Part shown: one piece after another, positions 1-10,080 of the stretch | How the letters are laid out: each line of letters starts with the position of its first letter | Position numbering within the stretch: the first letter of the stretch is position 1 | Assembly: GCA_011109175.1 (NCBI GenBank) | Contig: RDEW01000019.1 | Location: 372,413-436,412, forward strand | DNA length: 64,000 nucleotides | From: Dicyema japonicum | Taxonomy: Eukaryota > Dicyemida > Rhombozoa > Dicyemidae | Direction of reading: 5' to 3' | Position numbers and translations under genes: made by a program | Notes under the pieces: model-generated | What the model was told of the DNA's origin: nothing | What the model saw: only the letters and a program-made list of their open reading frames with translations | The model's database searches: none

Positions 1-289
1 CAAAAATGAGGACGGACTCTACTTTTTTGATTTACACAATGCCTTTAATTTGTTCAGAAATAATAATTTTTTTGAATCTAGTATATGTACCCAACTCAGA
101 ACGTCAAAACGTAAATTCTATAGTGAATCGACTCTTTGCCTTAGGGTCTGATCCAAGCATAGTATAAAATCTCGATGTCCAATGCACGGGAAACTCCGCA
201 GAGCGTATAGTAATTTCGGTTATCATAAGCTTCTATAAATATTTTATGTCACAGTCTTTTTAATTAATCAGCTGATTATTATTATTCAT

Positions 290-545
290 TACCCCGAGAC
301 CACAGAGAAAGAAAGACAAAAGAATTGTCAACTAGTTAGGTGATCCCAGTTCCCGGATGCAAACGTGCCATCCAAAGCGTATGCGTCTCCATTGTTCCCA
401 CTGCAAACAGAAGAGTTTTCATTGATTATTGCAGAGGAAGCGATTGGCGACGGAAATTTCTTTGCCAACAGATTTCTTTTGCGTGAAACAGTGAAAACCG
501 AGTAGGTGTTCATCTTCCTCGCAGGAACATTAGCTAAGGAACATT
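290..545 (-). mobile_element. 3' end of a jockey-like LINE (fragment)
   Basis: Read on the minus strand, this carries a degenerate C-terminus (motif LAKKFPSPI, then DGTFASGNWDH) followed by a short 3' UTR rich in TTTCTTTCTC and ending in a TAAT-rich tail. The same motifs occur in the same order on the plus strand at 44.37-44.64 kb (LAKKFPSPI, DGTFVTGTGIT, then the tail). The two are copies of one LINE family whose protein usually ends in (E/G)xGIT followed by stop. Only the last roughly 80 codons survive here, so it is a 5'-truncated dead insertion. Confidence 0.7.
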
Positions 546-573
546 CTATTGGACATCCTGGTGTTTCCAAGAT

Positions 574-1600
574 GTGCAATTAATTTGCGAAAAGTACATT
601 GGCATCAATCAACAAATTATTCGCCATTTTGTATCTACTTGTGATTCCTGCAATCATTTCAATAGTCTAAAGACTTGTGAAGATATTCAAATGATTACCG
701 TTTCACATAAATTCGAAAGATTTATGGCTGATTGTATAGATCTTCGTAAATATTCTTCCTATAATAAAGAATATAAATTGATTCTTATTATAATTGATTG
801 TTACTCAAAATTCGCTCGGTCATTTCCTTTAATTAGTAAAACTTCTCAAAATATAAAAAAATTTTTTGAAGACATGTTTTTATCAGTTGGGCCACTGAAA
901 CATTGCACACGGACAATGGAAAAGAGTTTTGTAACTCTGAAGTTTCACTATTATTATGTGATTGGGGGATAACGGCAATTCATGGTAGACCAAGACACCT
1001 CAATCACAAGGGCAGGTGGAACGCTATATTAAACGCTAAAGCGTTGGTTAGCGAAAACTCTATTTCAATCTAAATCTAATAATTGGATTGACATATTGAA
1101 AACTACTGTTTATAAATATAACATTTCTATTCATCGTGCTACTGGAAAGTCACCTTTTAAGTTAGCTTTATGAATTTTATTTTTAGACTATTATTTGGAA
1201 CTTCGGGATTTAATATTGTTTCTGGGTCTGATAATAAAGTGATCGAATTACCAGCCCAAAGAACTGAACATTTTTCAGATGATGAAATTCAAGAAACTTG
1301 TTCTCTTTCTGAAATCCAATTACATCATCAAACATCAGAACATTTTGAAAATTATAAAAGAAAAGTAAAAGAAAACGCGAATAAAAATTTTCAAACAAAT
1401 CATGTTCAAAATAGGCGATACTGTTTTATCAAATCAGATTTAGATAACAATTTGAAACAAAAAAACATGCCTTGGACAGTTTTTTTGAAAGGGAACATTA
1501 TGTTGTTATAGAGGAACTATTACATTTTATCGTTAAGGGAGTTTCCACAGACGAATCAAAAAAAGTTTCAAAATCAAAAATTAAAAGAATTAATTAGGCT
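574..1600 (+). pseudogene. Retroelement-type integrase fragment, frameshifted
   Basis: An open frame (574-972) begins in the zinc-binding part (HFVSTCDSC, CxxC) and enters the catalytic core: a conserved Asp in MADCIDLR and the segment IIIDCYSKFARSFP. Near 900 the frame shifts; the second Asp is seen as HTDNGKEF and the third acidic residue as QVERYI before about 1040. Further frames run through ATGKSPFK (about 1140) to a C-terminal region at 1170-1600. The composition (DLRKYS...YKLILIIIDC) resembles the integrases of Ty3/gypsy elements and their domesticated KRBA2-type relatives. No RT, protease or LTR was found beside it. At least three frameshifts or stops make it inactive. Confidence 0.7.
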
Positions 1601-2029
1601 TTAAATACAGTTTATTTGTCTGATAGTAAAGAAGATTTTGATTTTTTTAAATCGTTTTTATATTAAAAGTTGTTAAATTTTTGTTATGATCATTCAATAA
1701 CGGTTCCATTTCTGGTCCATGTATAAGTTCCACTTATTCTGTTAGAGCCATTCTTATTCGTTAGCATACGTTCTTTCTCGTATATTCAAAGATCTGGCAA
1801 ACCTCACGAATGTGTAGTCACTAGGCCATCCCAAGTAAGTACAATCAAGACAATCTTGAACTCTGCGTGGTGTATCAACTCCAACTCCTTTGAAAGAAAC
1901 TTTTAGTTAGCATAAAAAACTTTTTAGTTACCAAAAGAAATGATTTCTATTTTAAAATTTTTCTAATTATATTCTTTTTCCATTTTGATGGCTCATTTTT
2001 TAGGGTCCAGAGACGGTGAGTTAAATTTA
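1601..2029. other. Stretch without recognised gene
   Basis: AT-rich tail of the integrase fragment followed by unique sequence. No open frame over 60 codons matches a family I know. Confidence 0.5.
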
Positions 2030-3495
2030 GAAACCGATACACCATCTTCAACAGGGTCCTGGGCCAATTACTCACTTGGTACTTGTCGGTCTTTGAATGT
2101 ATAAGCACATGCGAGAGATTGACGGAAGAAAAGTCACAATTTCTCCTGTTGGAAGTCACTCAGACTTAAATTCCCTTCGAGTTCCTCTGCAACTTGCCAG
2201 GAAATACTTGATAGTATCGAGAATCTACAACCTGGAGATCTTTGAAGAGTGCAAAGTGATCTTCAACAGTGGTGATGTGCCCTTTTCCCTTCAAAGATAT
2301 AGTATCCGCGATACAGAATATGTCATGGGTAACTAGGGGTTTGCTGGAATTTTATTGATAGACGGAATGAAGGATGACTTGTACTCTAAATACTGATTGT
2401 ACATCAAGTTAAGGTCTCTGAAGAGTTTTAGACTCATAATTCATAATCTGCCGTTTTCAGTCACTGTAAAGACCTCTCAAAGTGTTTAGCACGTGGGATA
2501 TTGTGGAGCTTGTGATTTCGCGGAATGGTATCATGGAGTTCTTACTTTAAGGGACCACATCTGCTGGGTTTAATTTTGTGCAGTTCACGGACCCAATGAG
2601 GTGAATGGCCAATGAAAGACTAAATGGTCGAAAAATAATGGGTACTTGTTAACGTGGCTGTTTCCTGGAGAGTTGCGGCTGTTGATTATTCAGTGCTTCA
2701 GGATAAATACAGAACACTAATAATTCGCAGTCCGAAGAGAATTATGTCTGTTCTGTGGACGATTTAGACCCTAAGGTGAGCAAGTCGGACAGGGACGAAA
2801 TTTGTTTCTGTGATGTTGTTATTGTTTTATGGGGGACGTGGTGCTTGTGTATGTGTCATAAAAAATGGGTCTTGCCAAGTAATTGCCTTTGTGAAATTTA
2901 GGCTGAAAGAAGCAGCTGAAAAGTGTTTAGACTTGGCAAAGGTCGGTACACATGTAATTTCCCAGTCTGGCCAGTTATCGTTTGAAGATCGTGTTCTTTT
3001 CGCGGATTTTGCTGTTAACAGAGAAAAGTGGAAAATTTTGGCAAGAAATCAATGGAGACTGAGAGACTGAATAAGAGGAATCTGTTCTTAGTGAGAGAAA
3101 GATGTTAGTTTTAAGTTAACTGGCAGTGATCAGAGTGGGTACCAAAATTGCTGAGAGTGTTTTTGATCGGGATGTAAAGAAGTGGAACAAAATAGTCTTT
3201 CCCGACCATTTTATTTGGAGGTTACACGGAGGGTGAAATTAAAAGATGATAAGCACTATGTATCCCTTACGAGACTGACCTTTTTCAATTTTGGAGGTCG
3301 TATAACCAGTAAGAAATTAAGGTCCGCGATTTTGGAGAACGTCAAGAACTGCATGAAATCCCAGTTGATGGAAGTATTCGTCAATGTAAGTTCAGTGTGG
3401 TGTTATCATGAAAAAGGAGGATGAGAGGTCAATGGGGTATGCTTTTGTGGAATTCCATGAAAATTCTTTTGCGCTATCCGCTCTCCGTTTCTTCT
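2030..3495 (+). pseudogene. RBM28-like: RBM28/Nop4-like RNA-binding protein, microintron gene, truncated
   Basis: RBM28/Nop4 is a nucleolar four-RRM protein of 60S ribosome assembly. In order: an RRM1 remnant (HMREIDGRKVTIS, about 2100); RRM2 with RNP1 SAGFNFVQF and the conserved exit AAVDYSVLQDKYR (2480-2710); an acidic linker; RRM3 with IAFVKFRLKEAAEKCL (2880-2920); the signature RNLFLVRE...LIRVGTKIAESV (3080-3160); and RRM4 with SMGYAFVEF (3428-3454). Frames join on removing GT-AG introns at 2528-2551 (24 nt), 2642-2672 (31), 3104-3126 (23), 3195-3220 (26) and 3374-3395 (22). Problems are a stop near 2597, an unresolved shift near 3030 and no recognisable RRM3 start. Similarity ends abruptly after RRM4 RNP1 near 3490, where antisense SPAG1 sequence begins. 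Family assignment is firm; truncation makes this copy a likely pseudogene. Confidence 0.8.
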
Positions 3496-4118
3496 GTTGG
3501 CTGCAGCCTCAGTCCAATTGGTGGACAAGCTTAGTGAGTAATACTCCAACGCCTCCTCCCATTCCTCACATCGATATGCCTCTGATTCGGCCACATTTTA
3601 ACCCTATTTCCCTTTTCTTTGTAATCCTGTGCTTTCCCTACTATTTGTGATCTTGTAAGTGACTTTGTATTGAACTTTAACTTTGACGATCTCGTCTCCT
3701 TCTTCGATAAATCGAATTTTTTCTAATTATTCTCACAACTTTTACAGATCTCTGATTGGACCCGAATACTCGGAAGCTCTACTTTCCCTGTCTCGTTTCC
3801 TCAGCTAAGATAAATTACACTGTAACCTCAAATTTATCATTTATTTCTTGTAACTCCGATTTATCCAGTGAGCATCTGTTTCCTGGGGGTTTGTCCCTTA
3901 TTAATATTTTGCTAAGCAATAAACAAGGAAACTGCCTTTTGGGGTTCAAAAGTTTTATTTTTTCCTCGCAGCAGTTTTCAAGAGCTTCGTAATATCCTTG
4001 AGCGCGGGACCTTGGTGAGACTTGAAAGTATTTTATATATTTTTTCCAATTCTTTGAGGTCACCACAGTTTTCTATATACTTAAAGTCAAAATGTTCAAT
4101 CGGAATATCGTCAAACAT
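3485..4118 (-). pseudogene. SPAG1-like: SPAG1-like dynein-arm assembly factor, 5' part of gene, truncated
   Basis: SPAG1 is a TPR cochaperone that preassembles axonemal dynein arms in the cytoplasm. The minus-strand start at 4118 gives MFDDIPIEHFDFKYIENC, very like the conserved SPAG1 N-terminus, then KELEKIYKIL and YYEALENCCEEKI. GT-AG introns at 3997-4021 (25 nt), 3912-3932 (21) and 3805-3826 (22) join these to RDKP, then a KKFD segment, then the first TPR: DYKEKGN and EAYRCEEWEEALEYYS, ending AAANRR near 3487. The splice between KEKGN and EAY is out of phase by one base and the exon near 3720 is also out of phase. The TPR stops where antisense RBM28 begins. It implies an animal with motile cilia. 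Not functional as seen here. Confidence 0.8.
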
Positions 4119-4286
4119 TACGTTGCTATGGTTTTAATATTCAATTTTGTTAGCAGCCGACAATCTCATCATAAGTTTGCTTTCCCCTTTATAGGGTTTC
4201 AAAATTAGAAATTGATGCTCTTTCACATGAAGGAAGACTTAGGGTTCAATCAAGGGGATTAGGAGTGGGACTGGCTATCCATTAAT

Positions 4287-4935
4287 TTGCTGTCTGCATC
4301 CAAGTCTCAGTTCACGCTATTTACTATGGACAGAAGATTTGAAAATAGACTTAAGATATTCCTCGGTAACATTCCCATCCTTTATACACGGACCCGAAAG
4401 ATCCATGGAGTAACTTTTGAGTCTCTGATGACGTTTGCCAGTAACACGAAAGTGCTAACCCCTTCCCTCCTACTGCTTCTATCAGCAAAGTATATCCCCA
4501 AGTTATTGCGCCGACGATTGAATATGACTGTTCTGCCTAGAGATTCGGCATTCCTTCTACGAGGGTGGAGTGTGTGAATTCTCTCAGACGGAAGATCATG
4601 AGCCACATACAATCAGACTCCACATCCGTCCCCAGTCTGCTTTCAAAGGAGGCGACGGTGAGAAGTTGCCAGGGTTTCATACGTTTTTGCAAGGAACTGG
4701 CAAACCCATTCAAGGAAAAGGTGCCGAGGAATTTCGGTCGGTTATAAAAAAGTGCACGCCGATTGAATTCCTATGCAGAAGGAAGAGAAAGCGCTTCCGG
4801 ATTGCAGTTGGGTCATCAGAAGACCAGACGAAGAGTTCAGATGTTGTTGGAGGCTGGGATCACCTAATTAGTTGGTTTTGACCTATCTTTCTTGGTGGTC
4901 TTGAAGTTAAATAAATAAAAAATAAATAAAAAAGG
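4287..4935 (+). mobile_element. Jockey-like LINE, 3' fragment
   Basis: Contains the post-RT region typical of the jockey clade: LSASKSQFTLFT, IPI and KIHGVTFESLMTF (compare jockey-type LxPxKxxLTLFT...KILGVTFD). After several frameshifts it ends in EAGIT-stop at about 4870, a short 3' UTR with TTTCTTGGTGG, and an A-rich tail of AAATAAATAAA units. It belongs to the same family as the copies at 0.3, 10.8, 16.9, 43.9 and 44.6 kb. Only the 3' part survives, as expected from incomplete target-primed reverse transcription. Confidence 0.7.
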
Positions 4936-5004
4936 AGTGGGAATTACATAATTTAAACAACAAAGTAATCAAAAACTTATAACAAAACCGAAACTCGTAA
5001 TTAA

Positions 5005-6250
5005 TCAGATTGGAATCAATAATACCGCAAAGGTGGTGTATGGACTCAAAGTGACAGTAAACTGATCTCCCCCATAATAATACCCAATTAAAATATTGGT
5101 AGTCAACTCAACCACTTTATACCTTTGTTGAATTCCCAACCAGTTTTGTCTTATAGTTATACTAATTTCCCCAATTTCAAGACTAACAAAGGCCAAGGCA
5201 ATCCTGTCTTTACTCAATTCTCTCATCCACACACACGTGCTCCCATTCTTCTCATAGAAAATACCTGATTTCCCCAACTCATCGTTATCCAGTGCCAGTA
5301 TATGCTCGTTTTTAGCAATCCGATCAAATCCGAGTCCAAACGAGACACATCTGTGGAAATCATCAAAGGATCCGCCAAAAAGGCCCAAATAATAAACTGG
5401 GTCCTCTGCGCATTGTAACTGAGTCCATAGGAACCAACAAGAAGCTATAAACAATAAATACCAAGTCCACCATATCTGGGTCATTGAACTGTCCAGGAGC
5501 TGATATCTGCAAAAAATCTCCCTTATTTTTTACATAAAGAGACATTATGGAAACTAAAGAGTCCCACGTGTCATCAACATCGTAAACATTCCTCCAAGTA
5601 TTGCAAAATTTAGCCACATTTTTGTAGTTTGGCTTGAATTACAGATATTTTTACATTTTCCTCATATAAAGGCCAACAACAAGAAAATAAAATCGGTCTC
5701 CCACTTTCGTTCAAATATGAGCTAATCAGAGGGAACCCAATAATAAGGCCACGTGACTAACCAGCGTCAAATAAATCTTGGTTTCCATAACATCCATCCC
5801 CCATTCAACAAATGTTTTAACATCCTTCTCTATATGTAGAAGAGATCCCGGATATCCCTGACACGTGAACAACCCCATATCCTCGTAAATTCCGAATTTA
5901 AGTCCTTTTTGTGAATCTGTGATTGATCACCACAAAGTTTACATAATCTGATAAATATTTTATTCCACTGGGGAATCTCTTCCTGTCGGCCACCAACAGG
6001 TCAGAATCCTTATTACAAAAACTGAAAGTAAGAAAATTATAAAACTAAGTGGTTTACTCGTCAAACAGGTCTAGGACGATAAAATAGCTTTTTATTGATA
6101 TATCCCATCTTCCTGGACTCCTCCAACAAGTGGGACTGAATAAAGAACTTAAAGGAAGCATTTTTGTAGAATTTCCGTTTCGTTCATAGTTGGACAGTCT
6201 ATGATAGCATGATCATATAGATCTCGTAAATAATGCCACAGACGAGATTA
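5005..6250 (-). pseudogene. GH27 alpha-galactosidase / alpha-N-acetylgalactosaminidase-like gene with microintrons
   Basis: GH27 lysosomal enzymes remove terminal alpha-galactose or GalNAc. Minus-strand exons read ADRKRFPSGIKYLSDY, KGLKFGIYEDMGLFTCQG, TFVEWGMDVM, DGCYGNQDLFDAG, LNESGRPILFSC, NVAKFCNTWRNVYDVDD, SAPGQFNDPDM, LLVGSYGLSYN, WAFLADPLMIS and ILALDNDELGKSG, ending at 5005. Clean GT-AG introns lie at 5917-5942 (26 nt), 5633-5654 (22) and 5445-5470 (26), and probably 6022-6057 (36). The intron at 5738-5761 (24) ends TG rather than AG. At 5786-5797 the 12-mer ATGGATGTTATG must serve both MDVM and DGCY, which lie in different frames; the segment between them, including the residue preceding the nucleophile Asp, is missing. 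The N-terminus before about 6250 is unclear. A recently disabled host gene is most likely. Confidence 0.85.
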
Positions 6251-6639
6251 AAAATTTAAGAAACAGAGATAATTATTGCAAAATTACTAAAATTTAAATT
6301 ATATTGTTTACTTTGATAGAAAACCCGTGTTAATCGATGATAGTTAAGTCAACACACCTAACTCAATGAGTACGAAAATAAACTAATTTAAAAAAAGTAA
6401 ATTTTAAAGTTTTTAAAATTTAAATTAAAATCATTACATTTCATCTTAGAAATAATCCCTCGACTTTTTAAAACTATAACTATTCTTTCCAGGTAGCATA
6501 GTCATTAGTGCCGTCCCCAAGTCGAAATTAGTACCGCTACCTCCCTACTCGAAAGATTTCATTCTGCTTTGTGCCTTATTCATTTCCTACGAGGCATCAG
6601 TTCCAACTGTCACAAAAGACACCAAACTCCTTGCCGGAA
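6251..6639. other. Unique AT-rich sequence
   Basis: Upstream flank of the GH27 gene. It could hold its promoter and signal-peptide exon, but no convincing exon was found. Confidence 0.4.
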
Positions 6640-6805
6640 TCTAGAAAGGATCTTATCTCCTCTACTCGAGTGGAGGGTTTCCCATAGGGGCTCGACGTTA
6701 TGTTTAGAAGAGATGCGTCTCACTCAACAAAATATACCTTAATTACACGTTAATTTACTCTGAACCTCTTTCCGGTATATCCGGGGTTATTAAATGGGTA
6801 ATCTA
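6640..6805 (+). mobile_element. Degenerate copy of a SINE-like/LINE-tail repeat
   Basis: Contains CTCGAGTGGAGGGTTTCCC, then ACTCTGAACCTCTTTCCGG and TATCCGGGGTTATTAAATGG. This matches the 3' half of the element at 32,642-32,961 in order and spacing. Strongly diverged; boundaries are approximate. Confidence 0.5.
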
Positions 6806-7744
6806 CCTTTATTTATCCAGTGAAGAGTGTTTGTAGTGCTTTTACGCTGAATTTATTTTAAAAATGAAATTCGAGAGTAAATAACTAATATTCCCCTCGT
6901 TCCTCCACAAGGTTGACTTGTCCGGGTACATCAATTTGGTCAAGCGGAATACGTATCAAACATGTGGATTCAACCCTTTCTTCAGAGATTTTGAGTATCC
7001 GATGTCTTCTAGTACATCAAATAGGGAATGGGAGATACATCAATCTTGAGGATATGAAGACATTAAGTGTAATAGTACTATTTCATTCGTTTAATTTCAG
7101 ACCATCCCCCAAGATCTTTCAATTAGATGAGATTCAAACTCGAATCCTTTTGGGACTCGAAGCTTCTTTTGATCAGAATTTCTGATTTATGATATATGCT
7201 ATGTCTGACATTTCCACCATAGTCGGGTAAATAAGGAAGACAACGGTTTTCGCCCAGAATTGCCCAACTAGATAAGTCACTACCTCATGTAGACCAATTA
7301 ACCGCCTTTGACGCACATAACCTTTAATCTTCATTCTTATCACGTTCACGGATTAAACCACATAGTCGGGAGATACCAAATGTAATCCGATACATGGTGT
7401 GGAGGATTACATATAGCATTGCAAATTGTAGGAATCAGGATTATCCTTGTTGAGGACCATTGTTGCTGATAATAGTACATTTTAGTTTTAATGCTCCTCT
7501 TATATCTCCCGTGCCACGTGTGACTCAATAAATCTAGGAAATTTTTATATAAATCTCCTTTAATTTAAAATCTTTTGTCAGTAGCAATAAGTGTATTAGA
7601 AAACTCTTAACGTTAATTTCTTAACATTTTACAAGCTAATTATTTGAGACACGCTCACTAATTGAAAGAATGAACCAGTCACTCGACCGATACGTGCTTG
7701 TGTGGGAACGAGCATCGGGCCAAGATGAGGTCCCTGCTAGAGCG
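6806..7744. other. No recognised gene
   Basis: Holds an unrecognised 90-codon plus-strand frame (6913-7185) and AT-rich sequence. A possible acceptor (TTTAATTTCAG) ends near 7101, but no family was recognised on either strand. Confidence 0.4.
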
Positions 7745-8215
7745 TGCTGGGATCACGTGATTAGGCGTTGCGCGTCGTTGCCAGCGACGATACTGCTGTG
7801 GCAGAAACGCCTGAATTGCTTGAACAGCTCACAAAAACATCCATGTCCTCTGGCATATTACCGCTCATTCGTGCTCCCTGAAAATGTGCCAAGGACGACC
7901 GTCACTAAGGCGAAGTGCCGCCAGCATTTCGTCGTTCGCGGCGAGTAGCAGTGAATGTCCGATGGCTTGCAGCCAAGTCACATCAAGGATCTCACGGCTG
8001 GAGCTTCTACAGAAGCTGGCTGCAACTTTGCCAAATCAATTATAAAACTGGTTATGCGTATTTGAACGAGGATATTCCTCACGCAAGGGAGCTTCTTTTC
8101 AGCGCACATTTACTGGCCTTTAAAAAACCCGAATGTGGAGTCCGCCCCATCGTGGTCGGCAACTACTTCAGAAGACTCGCATGCAGTATTGTACGTGCGA
8201 GAAAATCTTAAGAAT
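7745..8215 (+). mobile_element. R2-superfamily LINE, fragment from linker to RT start
   Basis: Frames spread over the three phases spell VAETPELLEQL, ENVPRTTVTKA, SDGLQPSHIKDLTAG and RELLFSAHLLAFKKPECG, followed by RPIVVGNYFRRLA. This is the conserved run into RT motifs 1-2 of the RLE-type LINE seen in full at 18.7 and 49.5 kb (there FSAKLIAFDKCGGG, RPIAVGFVFRRLAS). It breaks off near 8210 against a transposase fragment in the opposite direction. Confidence 0.75.
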
Positions 8216-8269
8216 TTTCCCCCTCCAACTATGGGGTCAATGTAAGGAACGGATGCGATTCGGCATGCA

Positions 8270-8575
8270 TGCTACAAGGTTCTTTTTGGACAGATGTCTT
8301 ATAAACTTCTTCAAATTCTTTCAGAAATTCATTAACATCCACATGTTTCCCAGTCGTTTTTCTCTTTAATTTGAGCATCTAAATCCATGTCTTTTTTGAA
8401 TTCATCCAAAAATCAACAAAAATTTTTAAAATTAAGTTCTTTTGTGAAAAATTCTGCCTGATTTAAAATTAAATTTCGTTCAATAAAACACCTTAGTTGT
8501 TGACTAAATACTGTAGCTTTCGATTCTATTGAATCCATCCATTCTACCAATTTTGCATCAAGCTAAAAAGAATTT
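8270..8575 (-). mobile_element. Tigger/pogo-type DNA transposase, CENP-B helix-turn-helix fragment
   Basis: On the minus strand, LDAKLVEWMDSIESKATVFS opens the CENP-B-type HTH; QAEFFTKELNFKNF follows, then F.KKRHGFRC after a frame change, and finally VNEFLKEFEEVYKTS. This order (LxxWxxxxxxxG, FKKRHGI, FLKEFEE) is typical of Tigger/pogo transposases of the Tc1/mariner superfamily. The DDE catalytic domain that should follow is absent: the sequence ends near 8275 at the RLE LINE fragment. It has at least one stop and one frameshift. Confidence 0.7.
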
Positions 8576-9055
8576 TAACATTTTAAAAGTTTTTAATTTA
8601 GGATTTATGATTTTTAACTGAGATAAAAAACAACTCTATCCATTAAAATTGCATTGACCGTTCTTAGACATATTTTCTTTCTTGAAGAGAGAAGAAAATA
8701 TGTAATTTATTGTTTGACATGAAATAGGCTTATTATCATCTTTATAGCGCAATATTTTGACTTTTAGGAAATCGTAAGTCTTGTGTATTATCAAACATAA
8801 AAAGTCCAACCCATGCTTGCTTGTAATTATTTTTAAATATTAAAAAAATAATTTTAAAAAATTTGAAAATTTCAGAATTGGAAAATTTAAAAAGTGGCAA
8901 ATTTAAGAGTATTGGATAAAAAAATTAAAAAAATAAATAATTTATATCACCTTCTCTGTCAAGATGTTCGGGGATGGTATATTACTTTCTTATAAACAAC
9001 CTACTACCATTAATCGTTTCCTAAGGACTGCTACCTACTTCATCGACTTGCACAG
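8576..9055. other. No recognised gene
   Basis: AT-rich sequence between the transposase and LINE fragments; nothing recognised. Confidence 0.4.
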
Positions 9056-9059
9056 ATTG

Positions 9060-9900
9060 GCGGGATCATCGATTTGACAGCGGAGTGTATCTAATGGCCC
9101 GTTCGAAAATCACTCATCGAAGCAGGCCACGCTGCCGGTAAGTCTCAGAGGGTTTGGAATTGCCACCCTGTAGACATTTCTCATATCTCTCTTCGCTAAT
9201 GGTATGTAACATTCTTGTCTATACTCCCTCCTGAATTCTCTACTGACCAGGACATCAGTCATTCTCGTGAGACCTATCAGTTTTCCCTATTTTTCATATT
9301 CTTTCAGTGTGGTCTGGACGATGATGCATGCTGGAATTCTTTTGAAGATTTGCTAGTGACATCTACCAAGGTCGCCATGACTGTTTGTTATCGGGGGCGT
9401 CTTCAGAGAACGGTGCTTGGCTCAACGCTATTCCTAATTCAGTTTTGGGTATTTTTATGGATGATAAATGCGTCCGTATTAAAATCTCATTACTACTGGA
9501 ATTAAAAGTTTGTGAGACTAGATCGACTGTTTTGACCTAAACCTCTCTAATGCAGGAAAATTTCAGGCAGAGTTCACATACACATGGCCTTGAACGAAAT
9601 CGTTAGGCGAGCAATGGAAGCTGTTGGATACATATGCATGCTCGAACCAATCGGTTTTGCTTGCGTGACGGGAATCGATCAGATAGGTCGAACATCTACC
9701 CTTTTGAAGTCTGGAAACGTGTTTTCTGTGACTTCACCTCCACCGACACGTTTACTCCTTGCAACCTACTCCAGAGTGCCTCTGGAGCCTGTTCTGCCCT
9801 ACTATGATTTTTTTGTTTGTTCCACTCGCTATTGAGATTTCTAATTCCCTTGCGCCTGAAACGCTGGAATTCTTGAGTCATCTTGGGCAGTGTTAATATA
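9060..9900 (+). mobile_element. R2-superfamily LINE, thumb to endonuclease and tail, pseudogene
   Basis: Order of motifs: ATLPVSLRGFGIATL (9120; full copy has TLPVSLGGLGI), SSENGAWLNAIPN and MDDKCVRIKISLLL (9390-9500; full copy has DDDTVRIGIS), then NEIVRRAMEAVGY and LEPIGFA of the restriction-like endonuclease (9590-9660), and the C-terminal tail FAPLAIEIS...LEFLSHLG by about 9895. The zinc-knuckle block is missing and many stops are present, so it is inactive. Confidence 0.75.
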
Positions 9901-9974
9901 CCTTTTTTGTATCTCCTCTATGAAAAAAATTTCGCCCGTTAATGACTTATCGCCCCTATAATAACTATAGTAAT

Positions 9975-10080
9975 GCTACAAAGGCTTCACCAGCTCTCTT
10001 GCCGTCTCAGCAGTGGCCAGTTTTGGAAGCATGCTGCCATCAACGGGGTTATAAAGCAGTCTCTTGAGGCGGCTTGATTT
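9975..10080 (+). mobile_element. Short RLE-LINE endonuclease fragment
   Basis: An open run reads LHQLSCRLSSGQFWKHAAIN and then GVIKQSLEAA. It matches the zinc-knuckle exit and RLE start of the full copy (LSCRRSAGRFPRHKAIN). It is separate from the 9.06-9.9 kb copy because the order of domains would otherwise be reversed. Confidence 0.65.

Noticed and set aside
3406-3594. A single 62-codon minus-strand gene
   Set aside because: Its left part is antisense of RBM28 RRM4 and only its right part is SPAG1, so it is a chimera across the breakpoint.
6913-7185. Leucine-rich or retroelement gene in the 90-codon frame
   Set aside because: Trial splicing gave no improvement and no motif was recognised.
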